Assembly: GCF_032854445.1 (NCBI RefSeq)
Contig: NC_088300.1
Location: forward strand, 26,271,608-26,331,607
Length of the DNA stretch: 60,000 nucleotides
Direction of reading: 5' to 3'
DNA from: Liolophura sinensis
Lineage: Eukaryota > Mollusca > Polyplacophora > Chitonida > Chitonidae
In this document: positions 11,901 to 21,499 of the stretch, in pieces
Layout of the letters: the number at the start of each line of letters is the position of its first letter
How positions within the stretch are numbered: position 1 is the stretch's first letter
The notes under the pieces: generated by a model
What the model saw: the letters and a program-made list of their open reading frames with translations, nothing else
Told to the model about the DNA's origin: nothing
Databases searched by the model: none
Program-made: the position numbers and the translations under genes

Positions 11901-14900
11901 CAAATACTAAAGTACTTACATGTACAACGGTGTCAAGTCCAAACGGACGCATATATTCCACAATGCTGAAAACCATACAGGCATAAATGCAGAGAGGCAA
12001 TATTCATAAGAGGGAAAATCCACAGTATAACTGAGTGTATGACGAAATATACACAAAATTCCACAGACAGGGTCCGTGTACTAATAAGCACTGTGTACAC
12101 AAGAGCACAAATTAAATATACAAGTTCAGACTGAACAAGTGCTCTGTGGAGATATGATATAACAAAGCCAGAGGCTATAAAGACACCAAAAATCAGCACA
12201 AAAGGCCTACTAAAGTCACACACAGCGAAAGCATCCAAAACTCTCAATAATTCTCCTTTCTCCTCTTTTGACCTGCTTTCATAGGTCTTATATAGACAGG
12301 TGGAATTTTCTAGAATAAGAAAATTCCTGAACACTTGTTGTAAACAAACAGGCCCCGAACTGAGAGTATTCTGGAACATTCTAAGGCAGAGGCAGACAGC
12401 AGGCCCTGAACTCAGCATATGTAAACAGTGGCAAGCTAAATTTAGAAGCTGACGGCAGTTGTGCACATAACAGTCACAAAACGATCGGTTCCATGATGTC
12501 TGATATTTCCCGCGAGACAAAACTTAACCGCTGGTACACGAATCACTGCGTCCGGGCTACAATAGCCACAGTTCTTGCTGATGCCGGGGTTTCTGTGATG
12601 GAGGTTATGTCTGTAACAAGCCACCGCAATGAATCCAGTGTACAGAGTTATGTCACCAAACCGTCCTTTTCTTAACGCCGTGAAATTAGCAATGTCCTGC
12701 ATGGTTCAAGTGTGTTATCAGAAAATGCTCAAAATGAAGATGCCGTTGAGTGAAAATACTCCCATGTCAGCCACGGTGTCGACTGTAATGTTACACGTAA
12801 CAGTAACAATACCACCCAAATGGCAAAATCCCAGTTTTCAGTCACGCCTCAAAGTTTTGGAGTGTTGTTCAACAAAGCAACAATAAATAACAGCACAGTT
12901 CACATCAACTTCACATCCTCAGGATAGCGGACTGGCTGCAGATCGTCCTTTTCAACTCTCAATCCTTGTTTGATGTTTATCCGTGTTAAACTGTTGTTCT
13001 TTTTTTCAAAATGTTCAATCAGTTTACCCATGCTTTCTCTCCGCAAACGCTCTTGTCTGAATGCCGCCAATACATTGCCGTTGATGCCAGAGGTTTTCAG
13101 TTCCTTTAGCTGTGTCAGGCAGAGCCGCGAACTCTCACTGCCAGCAACGAGCGACCTCCCCGGCTCACTTTTAGTGTGGTCGATGTTTGACACTGTGCCC
13201 GTCTCAACAAAGCCTACCCTGATAACAGCGCCTTAGCTGAAAGCGGGAAAATGTGAAAGCAACCCTGCAGATGTTTTATTTCATAGTGCTATATTTTATA
13301 GTGGGAATTGTTTTCGAGAAACAAACGTATTCTTTTTATTATTCTGTTCTAGTCATGAAGCACGTCCGTAATATTTAGCATCGCATTTTAACACCCCCTT
13401 TAAAACACATCATGCTTTCGTCCAGAATTAGGTCACGCCCCTCTAGAACGTTCGGTTGAACGAAAACAACGTGTCAGGGAAACTGGGGGCGCTTTTAGCT
13501 GTTAATCAATACCGAAATGGCGTTTTTGTTATAATTACGAAAACATTTTGCTGCTACCAAGGTAATAGAATAGAAATAATGTTCGTGTCAGGGTAGCCTA
13601 ACCGTAGTTTTACCGCTTTGCCTTCGACCTAAAATAAAAACTCTTCCACATCGATTTTGATCAAACTGGATTGTTTTGGTGACGTCACTTGCACTCAGCT
13701 GTGCATAGCATGTGATCCTATGGAGGTGGGCATGACTGTTTAACAGTCTTAATTCCTCCAGGGCTAATTACCGGCCCCGACACAGTTGGTAGTGCACCCG
13801 CTTCGGGAGCGGTAAATCCAGGGTGAATCCTGGGTCAAGTCACACCTAAGACCTTGAAAGAGGAAGTTGTATCTTCCTCTTTTGGTGTTCAGCATGAAGG
13901 GGATACTGCAACGGCTGGTTGACCCGTATCAGTATAATGGCTCGGGCGGGGCGACTTACATACCTTCGGTAAGGCGTCTCAGAGAAGCAGCACTAGATCA
14001 AAGAGCGGTGGAAATCCGTCCTGCAACAAGGAGGCACATCACATGCACTCTAAGGACATCACATGCACTCTAAGGCTGCCTTTGTCGTCATATGACTGAA
14101 AAATTGTTGAGTACGACGTTAATCCCCAAGCACTCACTCACTCACTCAAAGTCTATTCTCAGAATTTGTTTTGTTGCCCCTGTTCTGTTTCTCATTTTGC
14201 ATGACGAGCTTTCAGTCTCTTTCGGTTCTATTCTTAGAAAATGTAGTCCTATGTGCGCTTGGCTTCATTTTTTTGCGGTTTATTGGAGTATAAACGCAGA
14301 AATTGGACCAATCGGATAACGCCTGACGAACGCAAATTCGGAAAAATTAAATTATATACAAATAAATCTGTCTGTTGTCGTTTTAGTGAAGAATTCTGAG
14401 GTACAAATGCAGGTCGTAAAAGAATATAAAGAAATAAACCAGAAGGCATTCCGAGATCTTGATCCACAGAAAAAAGGGAAGAACCCCGAATCCTGAATTC
14501 GAACAAAGGGGCAGTATTATATTTACTTCAATATTCTATCTTACATTGGTGAAGAATCGTAAGATACTTGTCCTTGGCTCTAGGCCAACCTGTCCATAAA
14601 ATTTAATCTAAATCCCTGTGAAGTTGCTGGCAGGCAGACGAATTAAACATCTATGACATCATTGGCTGACATCATAGACGAACGCAGGTAAAAGATTCAT
14701 TAAAATAAACTATCGAACAGCTATAAACATATCCCGTAATGAATGCTGCGAAAAACCTGCACCGTATTATGAAGGAGACTTTGAGGCATGTATATGACAA
14801 AACGACAAATAAAAAATAAATAAATTTTAAAAAATCCTTTCTGTATATCGATACGTAAAATAAGCCAGATATGTAAAACAATGAGACTATTCACCTCTGT

Positions 14901-15834
14901 GATGCCCCAGTTCTTCCAGTCGTCGACGAGCGGGTGTTTGTAGAAGTCACTGAGGGGTGAGCTGAGATCTAGGTCCCGTGAGATGCTCGTCTCACTGAGG
15001 CTTGAGGGTGCCCCCGTTAGCCAAGAGTTGTACACGGATACACCGTTACCAGCCGATACCCGGAACACAGGCATTTCCAGCCTCTCTGTTTCCAGAAAAT
15101 AAAGAACACTCTGAATTCATATTCAGCTTTCGACGATTTGACAGTTACAAGGGTACATCTATGCATGGCGATCCATTTATTCTATTTATACCAAATAAAT
15201 AGAATAAATGGATCGCCATGCATAGATGTACCCTTGTAACTGTTCACGCCATACTCAAAAATTTTTAATTTATATGGCAGCCCGCATTATGGTGGGAGGA
15301 AACCGTCCAGGGAAAACCCACAACCATCCTCAGGTTGCTGACAGGCCTTCCCACGTACGGCCGGAGAGGAAGTTAGCCTAGAGAACAAATGAAATATTCG
15401 GGAATATGTCTGTAAAGTTGAACATATCTGTTGTAAGATTAAAGTAGTTGACGTCAGTAGCATATAGCAGCTGTAACAAATACGAACTACTCAAAATGCT
15501 TACCATTCAGTTCGTGGTAAACACTCCAGCCTCCATAGGGGTTCATCCACACCGTGTGATTCAGTTGGGCAAATCCACCGAGAAGAACACAGTAATCGTA
15601 ATTGTGACTGTAGATGGCAAACGCCTTGCAGTCATTCCCCATCCTTAGACATTGTCCTCCACATCGTAATGTCGAATTTTCCGGGACCTTTTTAAGGTAT
15701 CTCCAGGTAACAGAGTTCCATTTCTCTGAATTTGACACTTGCTGGTACACAGACATATCACAAACTCCTAGCACTGTTTCTAATAGTGCTCTAAAAGTTA
15801 AGGTACTGAGTATCGATAAAACCTGGCACTGCAT
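8765..15834 (-). CDS. Secreted PAN/apple-domain protein gene, copy 1 (four exons visible)
   Basis: Exons on the minus strand are 15834-15504, 15085-14895, 10931-10753 and 8925-8765, with junction phases 1, 0, 2 and 1 out. All have GT donors and AG acceptors. Exon 1 encodes an N-terminal hydrophobic segment and a PAN-like domain with Cys58-x3-Cys62-x6-Cys69 and Cys82, including NDCKAFA and CVLLGG. PAN/apple domains bind proteins or sugars outside the cell. Exons 2-4 encode a region with W-L-T-G, FYKHPLVDDW, SWFSLSNLLSSPWTDL and RKFYINSHFGGCHVDEGW. I do not recognise this as a named domain. No stop is reached after exon 4, so at least one 3' exon is missing. Introns 2 and 3 hold SINEs and a Crypton relic. 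The start is the first Met in the open frame. Reading on through the exon 4 donor runs into a SINE and is spurious. Confidence 0.7.
8990..10750. other. Intron 3 of PAN-type copy 1; no other feature
   Basis: AT-rich intronic sequence. The short open frames around 10540-10760 overlap exon 3 antisense or lie beside it and are not supported. Confidence 0.5.
10753..10931 (-). CDS. Exon 3 of PAN-type gene copy 1
   Basis: 179 bp, one codon longer than its counterpart in copy 2. The acceptor is ATTTACAG; the donor is GACCA followed by GTAGGT. Encodes VIFSLYTNSHEVVRLRF and SWFSLSNLLSSPWTDL. Confidence 0.75.
10996..11219 (+). repeat. SINE family A, diverged near-full copy
   Basis: A tRNA-like head with a good B box (GAGTTCGAATCC at about 11040) is followed by GCCAGGTACCTGAGGAGCGG and the 3' end CGGCGCTAAACACCAATCAA with an AAATA tail. 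It sits in intron 2 of PAN-type copy 1. Confidence 0.75.
11220..12480. other. Intronic sequence, no gene supported
   Basis: A 195-codon frame on the minus strand (11933-12520) has a random-looking, hydrophobic composition from AT-rich DNA and overlaps the Crypton relic antisense. I do not accept it as coding. Confidence 0.5.
12493..12935 (+). pseudogene. Crypton-type tyrosine recombinase domain, dead copy 1
   Basis: The frame reads RWYTNHCVRATIATVLADAG, then VMSVTSHRNESSVQSYV. This matches the C-terminal catalytic box of Crypton-derived tyrosine recombinases (Arg in HCVRAT, His-Arg in SHRNE, Tyr in QSYV), the domain also seen in ZMYM/KCTD-like host proteins. The same frame continues beyond a TAA at 12673-12675 and a later TGA into a tail with FGVLFNKATINNSTVHINF, so the 3' part is homologous but broken. 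The N-terminal part of the recombinase is not recognisable. It lies in intron 2 of PAN-type copy 1, on the opposite strand. Enzymes of this family cut and rejoin DNA through the Tyr. Confidence 0.75.
12900..13220 (-). CDS. Candidate terminal exon of unknown gene
   Basis: An open frame on the minus strand reads from about VGFVETGTVSNIDHTK through LKELKTSGINGNVLAAFRQE and RLRRESMGKLIEHFEKKNNS to a stop after PEDVKLM. It is charged, helix-like and of protein-like composition, unlike most frames here. An in-frame stop lies just upstream, and CTTTCAGCTAAG and GTTATCAG are possible acceptors. Its 3' end overlaps tail-to-tail with the end of the Crypton relic, so it could be a host exon, a second ORF of a dead element, or chance. 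No homologue is recognised. Confidence 0.4.
   Translation of the reverse strand, partial: RVGFVETGTVSNIDHTKSEPGRSLVAGSESSRLCLTQLKELKTSGINGNVLAAFRQERLRRESMGKLIEHFEKKNNSLTRINIKQGLRVEKDDLQPVRYPEDVKLM
13240..13770. other. Intronic sequence, nothing recognised
   Basis: No repeat or coding signal that I can support. Confidence 0.5.
13772..14150 (+). repeat. SINE family B, near-full copy
   Basis: The tRNA-like head has CACAGTTGGTAGTGCACCCG, CGCTTCGGGAGCGG and GGTGAATCCTGGGTCAAGTC. The anticodon-loop region resembles tRNA-Pro(CGG). The body includes AGGAAGTTGTATCTTCCTC and GTATCAGTATAATGGCTCGG. The 3' module CGTCATATGACTGAAAAATT, GTTGAGTACGACGTTAATCC ends in a (CACT)n tail. A 20-bp internal duplication (CATCACATGCACTCTAAGGA) lies at about 14036-14072. 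Confidence 0.85.
14151..14890. other. Intronic sequence, nothing recognised
   Basis: Short open frames only; part of intron 2 of PAN-type copy 1. Confidence 0.5.
14895..15085 (-). CDS. Exon 2 of PAN-type gene copy 1
   Basis: 191 bp. The acceptor follows CTGGAAACAG; the donor is ACAGAG followed by GTGAAT. Encodes ERLEMPVFRVSAGNGVSVYN, SWLTGAPSSL and FYKHPLVDDWKNWGITE, phase 1 in and 0 out. The frame is intact here, unlike copy 2. Confidence 0.72.
15141..15243. repeat. Perfect inverted repeat, 49-bp arms and 5-nt loop
   Basis: The arms run 15141-15189 and 15195-15243 without a mismatch, beginning ACAGTTACAAGGGTACATCT. The loop is 15190-15194. It lies in intron 1 of PAN-type copy 1 and abuts a SINE fragment. 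Confidence 0.98.
15246..15378 (-). repeat. SINE family A fragment
   Basis: Reverse-strand matches to CGCCATACTCAA, GCCCGCATTATGGTGGGAGG, CATCCTCAGGTTGCTGACAG and CCACGTACGGCCGGAGAGGA. The 3' tail is missing; the palindrome takes its place. The tRNA head is also missing. Confidence 0.8.
15504..15834 (-). CDS. Exon 1 of PAN-type gene copy 1 (signal segment and PAN domain)
   Basis: 331 bp ending CTGAATG followed by GTAAGC. Residues 4-24 are hydrophobic, compatible with a signal peptide. Residues 37-110 align by eye with exon 1 of copy 2: EKWNSVTWRYL against EKWRSLLWQHL, NDCKAFA shared, CVLLGGF against CLLLGSF, and WMNPYG against WMNSDG. Confidence 0.75.
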
Positions 15835-16949
15835 CTTTCGGTTACAGACCCTAATAATTCAGAAATCAAATACCCGCAAGCTGCAAACTTGGCATCCTAC
15901 ACCTGGAGTTCGAACCTTCAATCGTCCACTGTTGTAACTAAGCTCGACTGGAGCAAAAATTAAAAGGCTAAAGTATGGACGGTGAAACAAGATGAGCAAC
16001 AATAGTGTGATATCCGTCGTAAATGTTGACACGTAACGGGTGAAATCTGGCCACTTGTCGATTTACCGTATTTACGGTTTTATTCTCTGTTCGCGTAAAT
16101 GCTTAAATAGTAGCAACTATCCTAGCCCCATGGTTTCAGCCGAGATAGGTGAAAAATGCAGTGATGTTAATAGCTATTCATCAGAGGTATGCTACATAAC
16201 CTTCAGATATAATCAAGAGTATCATGAAAACACGCCAGCTTTTGGCCAAATTAACTTTAAAGCTACCGGTACTGAAGACCGTTCCAGTTACCACAAGGTT
16301 CTTGTTTAGACAGTTAAAAAGTATACATACATTTGACATCTAGGCAACGTTAGTTAAGTGTTTTCCTTGCTGATCGCGATCCTGTGCGGACCTGTCCTCT
16401 CGATGCAAATACACGAATTTACAGCGTCGCCTTATACGGTCATATAGGCCATTCTTTGGAACGCCAATAAATTGGCTAAGGCAATTTCCACGCGATCAAA
16501 CACCGTCCAGTTGCATCTCGTTCCAATAGTGAATTCATGAATTCATGGATACATACGAAAATCTGTAATTTGTCCTTCCCTTCACGTCTACATTCACACA
16601 CTCCGGTAGATTAAACACAAGCCTGGAAGCCCCAGAAGGCTTGTTATTGATTGTATCATTCTCATATTTAATAATGCTCACTGTTATACACACAGAGCAT
16701 GCTGCAGATTCAGGTTTGTGATTTGATTTGTTCACCATATGTTTGCCTTGCACTAAAAGCCAGAGGTGTTCTAAAACTAACCATTAACGATGGCATTAGG
16801 CTAGTTCACTTATTTCTGCATGTTTTGGATTGTTCGAAAGGAAGTAAGGTGTGTTCCCGGAGTGCATGCCTAATTATTTTAAATGTAGTTTACTGCTAAC
16901 AGTGTCGTGTTAATGCCACTTGTTTTTCGATAGTATAGTCTATGTATTT
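15835..16949. other. 5' flank of PAN-type copy 1; no gene seen
   Basis: No clear TATA box. Bases 16025-16090 resemble 6090-6150 and look like a dispersed repeat. Confidence 0.45.
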
Positions 16950-18233
16950 ATGAAAAGGTCATGTCCAAATAAGAACACAAAGACCTTATTATGTCGATAA
17001 CAAACCGTTAACAGTTCATTAGAATAAATAGACGGTAAATATTCAACCTTTTTTGTGTATCTAAATATATTTCAACCAAAAAGCATATTTACGTTACAAC
17101 AGTAATTATAGTCTATTTCTTTAAGCCAGTCGCCTATATTCAGCTCTCTGTAAAATCAGTCATACTCGCTACCAAAATTGCCTTTTGTAAGTGTCACGTA
17201 ACAACACAAACTCTACACGTGGATATGTTGGAACCTCATATTCTTGTGAGGAAAATGAAGAACCCTTTTTCTAATTCATAATGTTAAAGTCCATAAGCTC
17301 GGTTTCGATGGCAAGAACTCGTTTCCTCGGGTGACGTTATAATTATTCAAAAACCAGGGGATCTGTATAATGGGCGGAGTTCATCTTGCTTTGACGAAGG
17401 AGACACCAGTTACCTAAACGGTTATTGACTTAACTGTAAACCCTGTTAATGGTTGCCATGTTTGAAAGAGTTTACACGTTTTAGTATAATATAACTTCAT
17501 AGCCATGCTCATTACATCAGCATGATGCCTTTATGAACAGTTGCAATCAAAGCGCGACTGAGATACTTGTTTAATTGTTATTTGACTACGAATGGTATAT
17601 GAATGTCGTACATGACGCTTATATTTTATAAATGAATTTAATTTCATCTTTTGTAGTATATGACAGTAGCAGTATGGATTTAAAGATAGATGTTAGTAAA
17701 TTAAAGTGATGTACGCTGTGTTACTGCGTGGAGTTTGTTCTAAGCACTTGTTGGTACAGCCATTGTAAAACAAATGACTCTCCAACCCATTGTCCAGTAT
17801 GCAACTTGCTTTTTAATAATTATGATATCACCCGAGGCAATGAGTTCTTTGTGTCGAAACTAGGCTTATGGAGTTTAACATTATGAATTAGAATAAGTAT
17901 TCTAACTGCGTCTTCTTTGTAATAATATGGACATGTAACATGTCAGTGTGTAAAGCTTGTGTTGTTACGCGTTACTAACGAAAGGCAATTTTGGTAGCGA
18001 GTATGACTGATTTTACAGAGAGCTGAATATAGGCGACTGGCTTAAAGAAATAGACTATAATTACTGTTGTAACGTAAATATGCTTTTTGGTTGAAATACA
18101 TTTAGATACACAAAAAAGGTTGAATATTTACCGTCTATTTATTCTAATGAACTGTTAACGGTTTGTTATCGATAAAATAAGGTCTTTTTGGGGGGAGGGG
18201 GGGAGGGGGGGATTTGGACATGATCTTTTCATG
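16950..18233. mobile_element. Non-coding element with long (about 400 bp) inverted repeats
   Basis: The left arm (about 16950-17353) and right arm (about 17812-18233) are reverse complements with scattered substitutions. Examples are ATGAAAAGGTCATGTCCAAA against its complement at the far end, and GCTACCAAAATTGCC against GGCAATTTTGGTAGC. The spacer of about 460 bp has no long open frame and includes the repeat also found at 2140-2460. It is best read as a non-autonomous foldback/long-TIR DNA transposon. No clear target duplication is visible. Confidence 0.85.
18189..18211 (+). repeat. G-tract in the right arm only
   Basis: Runs of six to eight G separated by single A residues sit near the end of the right arm, where the left arm has the unrelated AAGAACACAAAGACC. 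Such a tract could form a G-quadruplex. Confidence 0.85.
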
Positions 18234-18243
18234 ATTAAAACAC

Positions 18244-18293
18244 GTATCTACCGTTTACGAGGCAGACGCTCTCGCCACTGAGCCACCACAGCC
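18244..18293 (-). pseudogene. 5' half of a tRNA-Thr(CGT)-like sequence
   Basis: On the minus strand GGCTGTGGTGGCTCAGTGGC leads to GAGAGCGTCTGCCTCGTAAA and CGGTAGA. This resembles a tRNA acceptor/D arm and an anticodon arm with CGT at 18257-18259. The T arm and 3' half are missing; the sequence runs into the end of the long-TIR element. It could be a truncated tRNA gene or the head of a tRNA-derived SINE. Confidence 0.55.
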
Positions 18294-19619
18294 ATTCCTC
18301 GTGTGTTGTAATCAGTCATGTTAGCAGCCATGTTTAAGACTTCGTAATACGTTTGGTGCTCAACGTAAATCCATTTTAAGCTACATGAAATAGCGTATAT
18401 GCTAAATATTCGTTCTACCTGTCGCATTCGACGTGTCGACTGGACGATCGCATCGCATATGGAGCCGCTCATTGCAATAAGCCTATTTTCAGTCGATGTG
18501 GTAAGATAGAATTCTTTCGAAATAACGCTATAGTTATGACCTCACTGGGGCCAAGGTAAAGAGAAATACTTCTGAAATAACTGAAATCATACTGGCAGAA
18601 AGTGACTTTACGCGAGCAATTAAATTTAGAGTTGACAGTCATCGGCATTTGCACAGTCCCGACTAGTTAATTGGTGTAAAGGTATTGTCATATTTATCTA
18701 GCCGTCCTATCCATATATTGCCCATTATGGCATCAAGTCTACACATTTAACACAATGGTTAATTAATTAATTTACAAAATAAACACCATAGTATGTATGT
18801 ATGGGTATGATCGCTCTCTGGTTTTGCTCTCCATGTTGTAGGCCTGTTGTTATAACTTAACAACAGGCCTGTAGACTTAACTGGAAATTGCTTGGCCATT
18901 TTCCAGGTGTAAATACCGAACCTCTTTGAACCGTATAGAGTATAGCCCGTGCCAAAATCTATATTCGCTGATGAAAACTATGATTTATTTATGTATATAT
19001 ATGATTGGTATTTTCCCACCCGAAATAAAGATTCGCTGAATGAGGGCTGTGGAACACGATTAACGGTTTTTGTCAATAAATTTCCCCGAGTGTTCGTGCC
19101 AAAGGAAAAAACACTATAAACGCCAAGCCATAGGTACATGCTGGAAAAATACGACGCTGTGCGCTTTGAACAAATACGTTCTAGAGTTTGATGTAGAATA
19201 CTACTTGTGATTTGTTATTTATTTCATTGTTGTTTAGCGCCATATTTAAAACATTTATGTTTCATATGATGGCGGTGTCGCACCAACCAGAGCCATGGGT
19301 AAATAGATACTTAGTAAATGCTGTAGGAAAAAGATAGTGGTCACTCTGCTTGGGTTGTACAGATCCACGTGGTGTTTGTCGACTTGAACAAGTAAACTAT
19401 AATTCGAGTAATGGTGGGTTCGAAATCGAAATGGATTACATTGATCCATTGATCCGTTGTTTCGTGTATACCTTCACAAGTGTGGGTCCAACCAATTACA
19501 ACAACATTGCTAATCACATGCTCTCACCAGCGTTAGATAAATAAATAAATAAATTATTCTAATCTTCGACTTCGACATGCACCAGACAAACTTAGATGTT
19601 ATCACAGCATACGGATAAT
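18294..19619. other. No gene seen
   Basis: A small hairpin lies at 18840-18870 (13-bp arms AGGCCTGTTGTTA and its complement, 5-nt loop). Otherwise nothing is recognised. Confidence 0.5.
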
Positions 19620-19731
19620 CGTGGGTTTCCCTCGAGCTCTACCCGGTTACTTCTCACCATAATGCTGGCCGCCGTCGTGAAATATGCTTGTGTACGTAAA
19701 ACATCAGTCAAATAAATAATATATAAATAGA
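19620..19731 (+). repeat. SINE family A, 3' fragment
   Basis: Contains CATAATGCTGGCCGCCGTCG, a shortened TGAAATATGCTTGTGTACG, and the tail AAACATCAGTCAAATAAATA. Confidence 0.85.
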
Positions 19732-20555
19732 TCTTATCATGAATCAATTTAATTCACACAATTGACTGCCGAGTGCTAACTATCGTCCCTTTTATTTGAG
19801 AACACCAAAATCGTTTTAACATGCGTTGACAAGCGACGACAAGCTCCTGATTATTGACAAAATTACTGGCCTGAAACATGATATAGTGGCACTTCACTGA
19901 AGTCCGTTATGTTCGTTAATGGAGGGCCGAATTGCCGTTACAGATCTTAATTAATCTATAATAATGTAAAAAGTCTTTTTAGACAGCGAGGGTAATTGGC
20001 TGCAACTGAAAAATAGTAACAAATGACACATATGTGAATCTGTGTGTAGGTTTTATTAACATCCACATGAAGGGGCTACAACAATACACCAGACCTGTCA
20101 GATATTAACGAGGCAGGGTGGGGTCTTTTGCAAACTAACGCAGCTAAAAGGCTAGATTTTATTGTACTGGCTTGACTGACTACACATCTCGCATAGCCTG
20201 TAGATCCACCGGCACAATTAGCAGCTGTCGTAAAATCACGCCTTTAAGCGGTGTTAGTACGCGAGAGCCCACACCCTGTCTCATCTCAACCTGCCTGAAT
20301 TCGAGAGATTTCTGAAATGCCGACTCGGCTTATTGCGCTCCCTGACTGGTTAACGGTATGTAGAAGACGTAGCAGATGATTGCTCATGTTGATACTATAA
20401 CATAGAGGAAAGTTTTGTAGCATTTAACCTTATTTGGTCGAGTTGTTGAAGTGCTTGTTTTCCTATAGATCTCAGTTTCCCATGTTAGCTGGTAGTCCCG
20501 AAAAACACAAAACAGCGAGAGGGATCTCGTTAGGTATTAGACATGCTTAAAGCAC
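19732..20555. other. No gene seen
   Basis: AT-rich, only short frames. Confidence 0.5.
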
Positions 20556-20768
20556 TGGATCACTGTGACCTTCAAGTCCTTAACCACTGAGATTGCTTGT
20601 TCGAACCAGACTCTCGGTGTTTGTGCACCGGTTGTAAGTCAGAAGGTTTGTCAGTTATATGACGTAGGTCAGTGGTTTGGCACCTGGGATTTATCCACCG
20701 AGAAACATGACTGACGTTGACTATAATATAAGTGAAACATTTTTAATCACTGCGTTAAACCAAAAAGG
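20556..20768 (+). repeat. Diverged tRNA-headed SINE, probably family A
   Basis: A B-box-like TGCTTGTTCGAACCAG is followed by AGAAGGTTTGTCAG. The 3' end ATAAGTGAAACATTTTTAAT then CACTGCGTTAAACCAAAAAG aligns with the family A 3' module, heavily mutated. Confidence 0.5.
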
Positions 20769-21120
20769 TGAGTGGAGCAAAATATTCTCTGACACTGCGG
20801 ATATATTCGCTGGATCTATCTGACGATAGATATCTAAACGCTCATTTCATGTTGGCGGTCGTTTGTCTGTGTGCCTCTAACCAGACGTCACAACGCCATG
20901 ACGTCACAGATAATTTGAACATTTATAGCCATGGTGTTGGACATCCGGTTGACCCATTTGCAACAATACTGCTTATGACTGGTCAGTAAGAGACACGAGG
21001 GGGAGCTACACAGACGGTCCAAATGGCAGTAGAAGGCATAGTTTTCTTCCATGACATTACGCTGCGTGTGTACCTCATATATGTTTCAGGAGCATACGTG
21101 CACCGATAATTGTGACAATA
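20769..21120. other. No gene seen
   Basis: Contains two GACGTCA motifs at about 20884 and 20900, with no gene context to give them meaning. Confidence 0.4.
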
Positions 21121-21200
21121 TAAAGGACAGAACAATGAGTTCACATCTTTGGACGCCTTGATACAGGCGGGAAGGAGTTTTACGAGTTTTCCATTTCGTG
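21121..21200 (+). pseudogene. Possible PAN-type exon relic
   Basis: ATCTTTGGACGCCTTGATAC then AGGCGGGAAGGAGTTTTACG closely matches AGCTTTGGACCATTTTGTTA then GAGGCGGGAAGGAGTTTTAC of the left-edge exon. The frame giving DTGGKEFYEF is interrupted by stops on both sides. It is on the opposite strand to the other family members. Confidence 0.35.
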
Positions 21201-21390
21201 TTTCTAATTTACAATTAGGAAAGTGTCACGCCTGCCTTGTACTGAGCATATGTAGAACTCTCCTGTGCTAGAGTTAGTTTTGGTGACATTACATATCAGA
21301 AAATCGTTGAGGCGTACTTTTCGTTCCTGCCGTATAAATGCTGGAACCAGACACCCACAGTGTAAGTGTAACATCTACAGTTAGATATAT

Positions 21391-21434
21391 ATATGATTCC
21401 GTTTATATGCATGTACATATAAGCGGAATCATAT
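21391..21434. repeat. Short inverted repeat
   Basis: 18-bp arms ATATGATTCCGTTTATAT and ATATAAGCGGAATCATAT with one mismatch and an 8-nt loop. Confidence 0.85.
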
Positions 21435-21499
21435 AAGGTGTTCAAATTGTTTTGAAAATAAGACAGTGACAGTTCAGGAGACAACAACAACTTTTGTGT

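Noticed and set aside
11933-12520. 195-codon minus frame with hydrophobic segments
   Set aside because: It overlaps the Crypton relic antisense and its composition is that expected of translated AT-rich DNA.
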